This document shows, in pieces, positions 1 through 9,340 of a stretch of DNA of 64,000 nt. The position numbers were made by a program, and so were the translations under genes. Position 1 is the stretch's first letter, and each line of letters begins with the position of its first letter. This DNA is from Rhodocollybia butyracea (lineage: Eukaryota; Basidiomycota; Agaricomycetes; Agaricales; Omphalotaceae), in NCBI GenBank assembly GCA_015501585.1, contig JADNRY010000057.1:1-64000 (forward strand), read 5' to 3'. The notes under the pieces were generated by a model that saw only the letters and a list, made by a program, of their open reading frames with translations, ran no database searches and was not told where the DNA came from.

Positions 1-614
1 ATGGGACGGCGGGACGCGGGACATAGGCATCAGCCTCAAACCCCTCTGCGCGATAATTTCAGAGGGTCCATTCTTCACGAGAAGGTATCAAATAGTATAC
101 AAGAGTAGGAGATGAAGGAGTAGCAGGATTGGGTAGATTTGGCTCGCATTATCAGCGGTAGTAGAATCGTAATAGTATTACTCTTTCCTTAAGCTTAAGG
201 ACAACTCATCTAAGAGCCTGAGGCACAGCTTTTGAGACCTTGGGGCAAAGATTCGTGTGAATTGTTGGGAGGGCAGAAGAGGAAGCTCCAGTTGGCTTTT
301 CTATCATTTTTAAGTGTCACTGAATATTTGACTTTAGGTCACAGCTTCTCTGTTGGCAATTGGCTTTTTATCGTTGTGTACCTCTGGTGTTAATCTCTCA
401 TCAAGATGTTCTACTATCTGGAGGACTCTGACTTCTTATAGGGAAAGTCAGACTATCATTTTCACGACCCATGTGAGTCCTCACTAGTATCGCCATACGC
501 TTCGCCCAATGTGGTGTTCAGTTCCTCCATAAAGCAGATCTGCTCGCGGATCACAACACCTGGAGGACTCACCCCCAAAGGGTTCCTGTCGCGTTAAAGC
601 GCAATCTAGGCGAA
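1..614. repeat. Segmental duplication A, copy 1, upstream part
   Basis: This stretch matches about 4513-5215, with scattered substitutions and small indels. Shared landmarks include the run near 85-100 (ttcacgagaaggtatcaaa) and the run just before the LTR insertion at 603-614. No open coding frame is conserved between the two copies. It is probably the decayed flank, or a decayed gene, lying upstream of the duplicated F-box genes. The duplication begins beyond the left edge of the window. Confidence 0.75.
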
Positions 615-619
615 GGTTA

Positions 620-846
620 TGTTGTAAATATCCGGCGCAGGGACTGAAGGAGCTGTGAGGCTTGAGAGACAGAAAGATATAAGATTGGATACTATAGATA
701 CTGGCTTCAGAGAAGGCCTTATATACTGTGTACAGTAGTAGATATTACTAAGGGATTCCGGTACATACGAGGTATCACTAACCGGATGAATAATGATTAG
801 TAAGTACAACCGGAGTTGTATCATATCCGATCGGCGAAATACAACA
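620..846. repeat. 5' LTR of the TRIM-like element
   Basis: Direct repeat of 1453-1679 with TG...CA termini. It is immediately preceded by the GGTTA target duplication. Confidence 0.92.
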
Positions 847-1452
847 CTCCCCCTCAACTCCGGACATCAAGACACAGTAATCCAGATTGAGAAACACAAT
901 GATACACAGGCTCACAACAATGGTGTGAATGGCTTCGGCCTCCATTTGGGCATTGATGGCTTCAGCCCCATCTGGCAACGGTGGTTTTGACCCCCACACG
1001 GGTAACAGTGGATTCAGCCCCCACACGGGCAAATGACTTCGAGGCGGATAGATGATGAATGAAATTCCATGACAGGAGGTAAGGGTGTCAGTATAAAGGG
1101 AAATGATAAGGTGACAGAGGATGGTGCCTAGACAGGACTTTTAGTTGGCGTTACGGCCAACGAGCAAACAACAATAACAACGACGATTGCCTAGACAGGA
1201 CTTTTAATTGGCGTTACAGCCAACAAACAAACAACGGTGCCTAGACAGGACTTTAGAGGGCACAACGGCCGACACGACAATCAGAAGGCACACAGCCAAC
1301 ACGATGGTTAGAAGGCACAACAGCCAACACAATCCCAAAAACAATGGCGGCGTAGATACACCTAAAATATAATCCGGGTGATCCGGCAGAGGACGATCAA
1401 AGAGCGAAGTGATGACGATAATCAAATTCAGTTACGGCCGGGGCCCATAACC

Positions 1453-1679
1453 TGTTGTAAATATCCGGCGCAGGGACTGAAGGAGCTGTGAGGCTCGAGA
1501 GACAGAAAGATATAAGATTGGATACTATAGATACTGGCTTCAGAGAAGGCCTTATATACTGTGTACAGGAGAAGATATTACTAAGGGATTCCGGTACATA
1601 CGAGGTATCACTAACCGGATGAATAATGATTAGTAAGTACAACCGGAGTTGTATCATATCCGATCGGCGAAATACAACA
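1453..1679. repeat. 3' LTR of the TRIM-like element
   Basis: Direct repeat of 620-846. It is followed at 1680-1684 by GGTTA, the second copy of the target duplication. Confidence 0.92.
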
Positions 1680-1684
1680 GGTTA

Positions 1685-2034
1685 CACTGGGTTACACTAT
1701 TCAAGTCATCTTCGACGTACCAACATCGCCAGAAAAGTATTCGCCTTCGGCATTGGTGACAATGGGGAACCTTTTACTAGAAATAAGGCAACTGGGAGAG
1801 CATACGACTCTCTCTGTGACATCTCCTAGACAAGTCTTGTACCACCTCAAGTCCAAAGATTCTGTAGTCGTCGAGAGCGTGTTGGAGATGCCGGACTGGG
1901 AAAGCGACACTTACAAAATTGCTTCTTACGACATGCTCAGCACTTCAATTGAAGATACTTTCCTGGATTTGATGCAGAAGGACGAAGTAAATACTAAAGC
2001 TATATATCGCCATATCCACTTTCGGAAGAACTTG
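1685..2034 (+). pseudogene. Decayed fragment of unknown gene (duplication A, copy 1)
   Basis: The first 150 bases match 5216-5340 in the second copy. Both copies encode a shared string, GDNGEPFT-KNKA-GRAYDSL, with one or two substitutions, suggesting a once-real protein. In this copy the frame stops soon after. A different frame (1753-2136) stays open for 127 codons but runs into the 3' end of the F-box gene. I do not recognise the protein. The LTR insertion just upstream separates it from any former 5' part, so it is unlikely to be functional. Confidence 0.4.
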
Positions 2035-3444
2035 TTAGTAACCTGGTCGTTCACGTTGTTTTATTGTCTCCTCCATATCTTCCTTCCATTCCAGCAACAG
2101 CTTGTCTTCCATGAAAGACCCTTCCACTTTGACTAGCAAGTCCTCGAAAAACTTGTCCACGGTTTCAAGTGTAAACCGGGGCTCTTGTCCATAATCTTTC
2201 GCATACATTATCAGATTGACACATCGTAATGTGCACTTCGATTGCTTTACTACCTCTTTCAGCTCGCTGAGAGAAGTGTCAGGTTCGTAAGCTGCCTCCC
2301 AGTTTTCTTCGTCAATAAGGTCTGGGAGTGTAACCTCGAGTTTGGACAACTTGGGGAGCGTAACACCGATCCAGGCCCCATTTTCGATTTTGGCCTCGTT
2401 GTGGACATCCCCACCAATGTCTAAGGTCAAGAGAGAAGCTTGACATGCGATTTGATTAGTACCAGGGTTTCCACTGACTTTGAAAGATTGGAGTGTCAAG
2501 AACTCCAAACAAGGGCACATGTGAAGTAATCTGGCAAGAGATACACCACTGTAGCAGCCAACTTTCAAGATCTTCAACTTTTGACCTGCTATGACATCTA
2601 TAGATGACTCTGAGAGCTCTGGAAGCTCTAGTTTCCGGAGAGGCGGATGGCATCCAACCAAGATTCGATTAGTTATGTCACAGGCTTCGTTAGATTTCAA
2701 GTTGAATGACAGATCTTCTAGAAGAGGAAAATGTGTAGAGGAGGGTTCAAAGGGAAACACGCTGTCTATCTGTTGTAGAGAGTTAAACGACAATGCAGCC
2801 TGTCTCCATCTGTGCGCCCGTGCTACCAACATGGTAATGAAAGAAGGACAAACAGTAGCGCTTTCCATGAAGATCTTGATATGCAAGACACCTGATCGTA
2901 AAATGCATTCAGTCAGAAGTGCACCCACTCCAGCGGTTGGTAGCTGAGCAGGATGTGAACCAACTGAATCATAGAAAGCTATCCTGGACCAGAAGGTAGA
3001 GTATGAAACGGCCTCTTGTCGCCACCAAAAGCAGATCCAGGTGAATATGAAGATACACCCAGATAGCTTGGTAGGGTTTTGATATGTGTAGGTGATACCT
3101 GGATTAGGGGATGTCTCAATAACTAGCTCAAAGATATCTGTCAAAACGTCCGAGGGAAGGATTCGGATGGGAGCCAACAGGGATTTCTGCAGTTCCAGAA
3201 CCCTCGAAATTTTGCAACGAGTGATATTCTCAGAGCAAAACCGAAGATCCTTTTGTGTCTTATCGATTAGAGCGCGTAACCTGGCTCGGGCAATAGGAGA
3301 GTCGGGAATGTCGTTGTGGCGGCTTTTAGCAAGGAATTCTGCATGGAGTGCCTGGTAGGCAGATTCACGGGAGGAGCACATCTGGGAATGCGTAGAACCC
3401 AAGATTTTAGAGTACAACTCACGACGCGGTGGAACATTGGCCAT
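2035..3444 (-). CDS. F-box/LRR-like protein (paralogue 1)
   Basis: Intronless gene of about 469 residues, taken from the first ATG of the frame (3444) and ending in TAA. Near residue 90 there is a typical agaricomycete F-box core (PIRILPSDVLTDIFELV), preceded by a coiled segment rich in Arg, Leu and Gln. The rest contains irregular leucine-rich segments such as LRKLELPELS and CPCLEFLTLQSF. Family knowledge: such proteins are presumed substrate adaptors of SCF ubiquitin ligases, with the LRRs choosing the substrate; no substrate can be predicted. It is a close paralogue of 5699-7120 and part of the same duplication. A MITE lies about 80 bp upstream of the start, in the promoter. The frame is intact. 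Confidence 0.85.
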   Translation of the reverse strand: MANVPPRRELYSKILGSTHSQMCSSRESAYQALHAEFLAKSRHNDIPDSPIARARLRALIDKTQKDLRFCSENITRCKISRVLELQKSLLAPIRILPSDVLTDIFELVIETSPNPGITYTYQNPTKLSGCIFIFTWICFWWRQEAVSYSTFWSRIAFYDSVGSHPAQLPTAGVGALLTECILRSGVLHIKIFMESATVCPSFITMLVARAHRWRQAALSFNSLQQIDSVFPFEPSSTHFPLLEDLSFNLKSNEACDITNRILVGCHPPLRKLELPELSESSIDVIAGQKLKILKVGCYSGVSLARLLHMCPCLEFLTLQSFKVSGNPGTNQIACQASLLTLDIGGDVHNEAKIENGAWIGVTLPKLSKLEVTLPDLIDEENWEAAYEPDTSLSELKEVVKQSKCTLRCVNLIMYAKDYGQEPRFTLETVDKFFEDLLVKVEGSFMEDKLLLEWKEDMEETIKQRERPGY

Positions 3445-3524
3445 GATGCTGGTGGTGTCACTCGATGCGCGTGATGTGGCGAGCGCCTGTTTGACAAGCA
3501 CCTTATCAACGTTCAACGTTCAAC

Positions 3525-3745
3525 TCACCACGCTTATTGTTCTACTTCAGCCTGACTGAAGTAGGGTGGGAAATCGTAACATTCACAGACAAAGTGAAAT
3601 CCCTTCTTTCATGGTTCGGTACCGGTGATACCTGGGTTTTAACTGGCCAATCTTTAAATGAAACATATCCTTTCCAGCTATTGATGAAGGGAGATTCTTT
3701 GCTGTCTACTTCGGTCAGGCCGAAGTAGAACAATAAGCGTGGTGA
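3525..3745. mobile_element. MITE-like element with hairpin-bearing terminal inverted repeats
   Basis: About 40 bp at 3525-3564 is the near-perfect reverse complement of 3706-3745. Each arm itself contains a small palindrome, for example ctacttcggtcaggccgaag followed by tag on the right, so each end can fold into its own hairpin. The 140-bp centre codes for nothing. Target duplication is not clear, because the inverted symmetry continues imperfectly into the flanks. It lies immediately upstream of the first F-box gene and is absent upstream of its paralogue. Confidence 0.75.
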
Positions 3746-4512
3746 CTGTAACAACTTCCGAAGATATTATATTCAAATCTATGTACCGATGATTCTCCTT
3801 TTCATCCCCGCTTTCTGGTCTCAGCAAGTTGGGACCTGGTGTGACGTGTCAGATTTGGCGGGGAGGATGGCTGGTTCATTGCAGTATGCTGGTTGACCTT
3901 TTCATAGATCCCAGTCTTGTGTTTTCTTCCTTGAAAATTCCAGTCTCGTTCCCAGAAAGACCCATTCAGCCGCCTCCCAGTCGAAATCTTTCGCTACATC
4001 CCAGATAATCGACATTCAAACGTTCATCGTTCAACGTTCAAGCTCAAGTCTACCTCGGACTCCAAACTCACAGATACGTTGTTACCGCATTACCCGGTAT
4101 CATGTCATCCACTTTTTCCGCTACGCCTTTCCCATGCATTGTCTTTTGGGCCAGCTCCGACTTTGGTACCACCTTCTGGTATATTGTCATCCAATACAAA
4201 GTGTCAGAATGCCCATCTGTGCCGGCTAGCAGATAAAGGTAAGAAGAGTAAATCTTATCTGGTGTTAAATTCAGCCATATGTTTTTCGAGACTGAGGACC
4301 TTGTTCCCGCAGACTACGAAACCAATTCCATTAAATTCAACTGCGGACGACATATTTGAAGTATATACCCCGACATACGTCAAGCAACAACTCGCAGAAG
4401 GATACGCTGGATACCTCTTCTTTGTTCACCTCGAGCATTTGATGGTCGTTCCGATGTCTAGCGTTGCGTCGTCATCACCAAGAGGAATTAGACCAGGATG
4501 CGTATGTTGTAT
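3746..4512. other. Spacer between duplication copies; possible small degraded gene
   Basis: No convincing gene. A plus-strand frame from about 4079 to 4621 stays open, and a possible ATG frame starts at 4101. There are intron-like signals (gtaagaagag at 4240, cccgcag ending at 4312), but neither joining gives a long frame. The piece ADDIFEVYTPTYVKQQLAEG looks protein-like but I do not recognise it. The frame then runs into duplication A copy 2. Confidence 0.35.
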
Positions 4513-5698
4513 GGAACAGGACGCGGGAGATCTGAGATATAGGCCTCAACCAACCCCTTTGAGCGATAATTTCAGAAGGTCCATTCTTCACGAGAAGGTA
4601 TCAAAGAGTATACGAGAGTAGGAGGAGTAGCAGGATTGGGTAAATTTATCTTGGATTATCGGCGGTAGAATCGTTATAGCATTGCTCTTTCTTTATGCTT
4701 AAGGACGACTCATCTTCGAATGCGTACAGCTTTTAAAAGATTGTGATCTTCGAAGATTTGTGCGAATGAAAATACGTTTTTTGGGAGGGCAGCAGAGGAT
4801 ACGGTTGGTATTTGGTATTTCTATCGTTTTAAACCGTCGTTGAATCTTTGACTTTAGGTCTTGTTGGAGGATCAAACAATCCGCTGTCTATCTAGGTGGC
4901 TTTGCTTCAAGTTGTGCTTGTTGACAAGGTACCATTAATCTCGCCAGCAATTGACTTTTTATCGTTGTAGCGTACCTCTGGTGTTAATCCCTTATCAAGC
5001 TGTTCTATCTGGAGGACTCAGATATAGGAAAGGTCGGGCTATCATTTTCATGAACCACGTAAGTCCTTTCACTCATATTCCCCATGCTCTTCGCCCAATA
5101 TCTTGTCCAGTTTCTTGATAACACGGATCTGCTCGCTGATCACGATCGCAATCCTTGCTGCACCCGGAAAACTTGCCGCCGAATCTCCCGTCGCGTTATG
5201 GTGCAATCTCGGCGGAGTTACACCATTCAAGTCATTTTCGACGTACCAACATCGTCAGAAAAGCGGCATTGGTGACAACGGGGAACCTTTTACAAAGAAT
5301 AAGGCAGCTGGCAGAGCATACGACTCTCTCTTTAAAGCTCCTGAAACAAAGCTCTCGCAGTTCAAATTAGGGTATATACTAATGTCTGGTATGCAGATTC
5401 AAGGGTAGAGCATACCCTGAGAACAGGCGGAAGTTAGGTTTTAGAGTCCAACCGACAACGCGGTTGAACGTTGATCTTGCCACTGCGAGCAGAAGGTTAA
5501 TATCCGGCGAAGTATCTACAGCTTTGACATCTGTTAATGGTCCTTAGGCAAAGTGAGCCTAATGCTCGATTCTTGAACCTGAAAATCATACATACTTAAC
5601 GTATTATAGAGAAGGACACCTGTTGAAACTTTGTGTATGTACTGTATCGCCAAATCAATTTACATTCATCGAAGGCGTAGTGAACAAGATAACTCGCA
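4513..5698. repeat. Segmental duplication A, copy 2, upstream part
   Basis: Second copy of the sequence at 1-614 plus 1680-1880. It lacks the LTR element, so it preserves the pre-insertion arrangement (gcggagttacaccattcaag near 5213). The shared peptide GIGDNGEPFTKNKAAGRAYD is encoded near 5262-5325. Stops and frame changes prevent a gene call. Sequence beyond 5340 is specific to this copy. Confidence 0.7.
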
Positions 5699-7120
5699 TC
5701 ACGGGGAATCGCTTTCGGACGATATTTTCCTCGCTGTATCTTCCTTCCATTCCTGCAATAACGTGTCTTCCACGAAGGACCCTTCCGCCTGGACTGGCAA
5801 GCCCTCGAAAAACTTGATCGCAGTTTGGAGTGTGAGCTGAAGTGGTTGTTCGTAGTCATCTGCATCCATTATCAGATTGACATGCTGTAATGGACACTTT
5901 GATCGCTTTATCACCTCTTTCAGCTCGCTGAGAGAAGTGTCAGCATCATAAGCTGCTTCCCAGTTTTCATCATCGATAAGGCCAGGCAGTATAACACTAA
6001 GTTTGGTCAACTTCGGGAGTGTGACACCGGTCCAGGCCCCATTTTTGACCTTATCATCGATGTCCATGTTCCCACTACCGACGTTCAAGGTCAAGAGGGA
6101 GGACTGGCAAGTGATTTGTTTGGCATCCGCGTTTCCTCTAAATTCGAAGTATTGGAGTGTCAAGGACTCCAAACAAGGGCACATGTGGAGCAACCTCGCA
6201 AGAGATACACCGATGTAGCCAACTTCCAAGATCTTCAAGTTTTGACTCGCGATAACATCTGCGTATGACTCCAAGAGTACAGATAGTTCCAGTTTCCGGA
6301 GAGGAGGATGACACTCCAAGATTGGATTCTGGACTGGATCTATACCAAGATCGCCAAGATAATAACATCGAAGATCTTCGAGAAAGGGAAAATGAGTAGA
6401 GGAGGGTTTGAAGGGGAACATGATGTCAATCAAGTAAAGAGAATAAGAAAAAAATGACAATGCAACCTGTCTCCATCTATGAGCCTGCGCTACCAACAAG
6501 GCAATGAGAGCTGGAGGACTATCATCCCGTTTTGAAGAAATGGAAATCGTGATATTCATGGGTACCGATACTCCCGATCGCAGAATGCATTCATTCAGAA
6601 AAGCAGTCACTTCAGTAGTGGGTGAGGCATGTGAAGAGTTGAAAGCAACCGCTATACTGGACCAGAAGGTAGGGTTTGGAATAGCCTCATCTCGCCACCA
6701 GAAGCAGATCCAGGTGAGTACAAAGATACGCCCAGAAAGCTTGGGAGACTCCCAAGATGTGTATCTGATACCACGTCTACCGAATGTTTCGAGGACTAGT
6801 TGGAAGATTTCTGTCAGAACGTCCGAGGGAAGGGTTCGAATGGGAGCCAACAGAGATTCCTGGAGTTCCAGGACTCTCAAAATTTGGCTACGAGTAATAG
6901 TCTCGGAGCAGGTTTGAAGATCGCTTCGTGTCTGATCGATAAGAGCGCGTAAACTGGCTCGGGCAACAGGAGAGTTGGGAATGTTGTTGTGGCGGCTTTT
7001 GGCGAGGAATTCTGTGTAGAGCGCCTGGTAGGCAGATTCATGGGAGGAGCACATCTGTGAATGCGCAGAATCCGGGCTTTTAGAGTCCAACTGACGCGGC
7101 GGAACGTTGGCCTCGGACAT
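5699..7120 (-). CDS. F-box/LRR-like protein (paralogue 2)
   Basis: Intact intronless gene of about 473 residues, from the ATG at 7120 (MSEANVPPRQLDSK) to TGA. It has the same architecture as the paralogue at 2035-3444. An N-terminal helical segment comes first, then the F-box core APIRTLPSDVLTEIFQLV near residue 90, then leucine-rich segments (LRKLELSVLLES, CPCLESLTLQYFEF). The two proteins align over their full length with many conservative changes, so both look maintained after duplication. A role as an SCF-type ubiquitin-ligase adaptor is inferred from the family. It is divergent from the kinase gene at 7371, with a shared spacer of about 250 bp. Confidence 0.85.
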   Translation of the reverse strand: MSEANVPPRQLDSKSPDSAHSQMCSSHESAYQALYTEFLAKSRHNNIPNSPVARASLRALIDQTRSDLQTCSETITRSQILRVLELQESLLAPIRTLPSDVLTEIFQLVLETFGRRGIRYTSWESPKLSGRIFVLTWICFWWRDEAIPNPTFWSSIAVAFNSSHASPTTEVTAFLNECILRSGVSVPMNITISISSKRDDSPPALIALLVAQAHRWRQVALSFFSYSLYLIDIMFPFKPSSTHFPFLEDLRCYYLGDLGIDPVQNPILECHPPLRKLELSVLLESYADVIASQNLKILEVGYIGVSLARLLHMCPCLESLTLQYFEFRGNADAKQITCQSSLLTLNVGSGNMDIDDKVKNGAWTGVTLPKLTKLSVILPGLIDDENWEAAYDADTSLSELKEVIKRSKCPLQHVNLIMDADDYEQPLQLTLQTAIKFFEGLPVQAEGSFVEDTLLQEWKEDTARKISSESDSP

Positions 7121-7370
7121 AGTGGTCACTCGGTACGCGTGATACGAGCGCTTGTTTAACAAGTCACTCCGGTCTTTATATCGGACAAGACACCAACACT
7201 TTCATAGATTGGCCTGGGGATATCGTCGAATCGTAATAGCGATACTCAGGACGACTCATTTCTTCCGGATTACCAAGCACGTCGGACGCGCAAATGATAG
7301 TCATCGCTGGCCATTGCGGCGTCGATTTTTATTTTTTGAACTCCGATTCTCTTTTTGTTTCCTCAAGCTC

Positions 7371-8840
7371 ATGTCATCTACATCGAGTTTCGACCATTTT
7401 CCTGCGAGGGCTGGCCAAAAACTGAAGGGAGATAGATACCAGATCTTGCGCAAACTGGGATCCGGACTTTTCTCCTCCACTTGGTTGGTTTCCGATGCGG
7501 AATCCGAGTACGTTACGCAGTTTATCTTTGGTTATGTACTTTTTTTTTTGCTGATGCACCCCAGATACCTAGATATCTACACAAACAAATATCGCGCTGT
7601 AAAAATTCTGACGCTTGAAGGTACACGAGCACACCGCGAGGGCGAGTCTCGAGAGCTAATGTTCCTGCAGCAAATCGCTGCTTGCGAGGATATTAACTCG
7701 CTCCCAATTTTGGAAGATAGCTTTGAGGAGCAAGGACCCGAAGGCACTCATCTGTGCCTCGTATTGGAGCTGATGAGTACGGATGTGTCCAGCTTTCGAC
7801 GTAGTTCACCCACCAAGGCATTGCCCGTACATGTGGTGAAGATTATCGTTCAGCGTACCCTAGAGGCAGTGGCGCAACTGCACGAACTTGATATCATACA
7901 TACAGGTACAGTCTACAACGTTGCTGCTGGACTTGGATGGATTCTTGATATCTTTTACAGATCTCAAGCTCGACAATATTCTTTTTAACGCGATCAGTGG
8001 TGACCCGCACGTCGAAGAGCAGCTCAACTCGGAATCGGTTATCGAAGATGGGCAGGTGGAGGTGAAAGGAGAGAAATATCCCATCCTGCGCTCGCAACCT
8101 ATACGCCACAGTACTGCGTGGAATGTCACCCCATTCATGGCGGAAGTAATGTTATTCTGTCTCACCGATCTTGGGCAAGGTAATTCTCGTGTTTCGTATT
8201 CTACGCTCTACACCAGCTCAATAACTTCCGTAGCCCAACGTGCAGGCGAACAGCCCACTGTCGACGAGTTCAGCGCATACGCGCTCCGTGCACCGGAACT
8301 CCTCTTACGATCGGACTTTGGGCCAAAAATCGACATCTGGGCACTGGGCTGCATCGTACGTTCACAATTCTTCACATTGTCGTTTACTGTTGATTTTTTA
8401 CATCGTGTAGACATTCGAGATGCTCACGGGACGCTGGCTTTTTGCACCCGAGGCAGGTAGTGACTGGTCTCTCGAGGACGACCATCTCGCAAAGATGGTA
8501 GAATTAACAGGAGAGAAGTTCAGTGCCCCGATGTTGCAACGGGCTCAATTTCGGTATCAGTACTTCGATGAGAGCGGTGCGTTATTGCAGTAACTGTCTT
8601 GTGCTGATACCTCTGATGCTGATACTTGTACGCACAGGTGACCTCTTGAGGGAAGTTGTTCCAGACCAAAGCATCGAGAAGGCCCTTGCTGTGTATGGGA
8701 CGATGAAGGATGACGACATTGGTGGAGCGGCTACATTCATCCGCGCATGCTTGAGATTGGACTACAAGGATCGAGCATCAGCTAAAGAGCTGGAGATCCA
8801 TCCGTGGCTGCTAACAAGTACATGTAACCACTATCATTGA
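7371..8840 (+). CDS. SRPK-like Ser/Thr protein kinase
   Basis: Six exons (7371-7507, 7565-7905, 7961-8179, 8234-8355, 8411-8576, 8638-8840) join in frame to about 395 residues, with five GT-AG introns of 54-61 bp. Kinase hallmarks in order are a glycine loop LGSGLFSSTWLV, the ATP lysine in YRAVKIL, the catalytic loop IIHTDLKLDNILF, a DLG in place of DFG (LTDLGQA), RAPELLL in place of APE, and DIWALGCITFEMLTG. HTD in place of HRD and the long insert after the catalytic loop fit the SR-protein-kinase-like group that is expanded in mushrooms. The substrate is probably Arg/Ser-rich splicing proteins in that family, but an expanded paralogue may have changed role. All key catalytic residues appear present. 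Confidence 0.9.
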
Positions 8841-9016
8841 TTGTACAGAAGTATCTTAACATCGATGAGATCAATCTTACGTGGGACGAATCACCTTCGT
8901 TATGCCAAAAACTCGGATAGCATTGTTCATTTTATTGGCCATATCGAAGGCAAAGCTAAGAAATCAAGCATATGATATCCTCAGTACAATAAAGATCAAC
9001 TAGGTTTACGCTTTTT

Positions 9017-9024
9017 CGTTAGCG
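9017..9024. repeat. Target-site duplication, left (KDZ element)
   Basis: CGTTAGCG directly abuts the left TIR and is repeated at 19809-19816 directly after the right TIR. It is a perfect 8-bp direct repeat. Confidence 0.9.
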
Positions 9025-9300
9025 CACCTCATATGCCCGGTAGAGCTAGGTAGTAGCCTTTGCCATGGGGGGGGTGATGGCGTAGGTAGTTGCTATGCAG
9101 ATCCACTATCGTACGGTAGCGCAATAAAAGCGCTATAATTCAGGTGGACTTTGATATAAGTAAGCCTTTCGGGTACTGTTTCCGTTAGACCCGGTACTGC
9201 CATCACGTCGCACTCCGCCTCCAGCACCGTGCGTTCCGGTACCGCCCATCATATTGTTATCCCGCCTCCCGCTCACTGTCTTTCCATATATAGATAGTAG
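9025..9300 (+). repeat. Left terminal inverted repeat of the KDZ element
   Basis: Near-identical reverse complement of 19533-19808 over 276 bp. Identity fades after the motif tccatatatagatagtag. It contains many GGTACCGG-type motifs, likely transposase-binding subrepeats. Confidence 0.93.
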
Positions 9301-9340
9301 TATCATTTATTCTGATAAGATTGCGATACAAGCGTTCTAA

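Larger units (their letters stand above)
620..1679. mobile_element. Short non-autonomous LTR retrotransposon (TRIM-like)
   Basis: Two direct 227-bp LTRs (620-846 and 1453-1679) start with TGTTG and end with CAACA. They flank about 606 bp of internal sequence that encodes no recognisable protein. A 5-bp target duplication, GGTTA, lies at 615-619 and 1680-1684. The paralogous locus near 5205-5225 reads straight across the insertion point, which gives an empty-site control. I count three differences between the LTRs, so the insertion is fairly recent. The internal region contains imperfect repeats of the motif gcctagacaggactttt near 1127, 1190 and 1231. No clear tRNA primer site or polypurine tract could be assigned. 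Confidence 0.92.

Noticed and set aside
3444..3516. Longer N-terminus for F-box paralogue 1
   Set aside because: The upstream extension starts at TTG. The first ATG, at 3444, matches the start of the paralogue (M-(SE)-ANVPPR).
4079..4621. 180-codon frame as a gene
   Set aside because: It begins at a non-ATG codon, runs through duplicated non-coding sequence at its 3' end, and intron-based alternatives hit stops.
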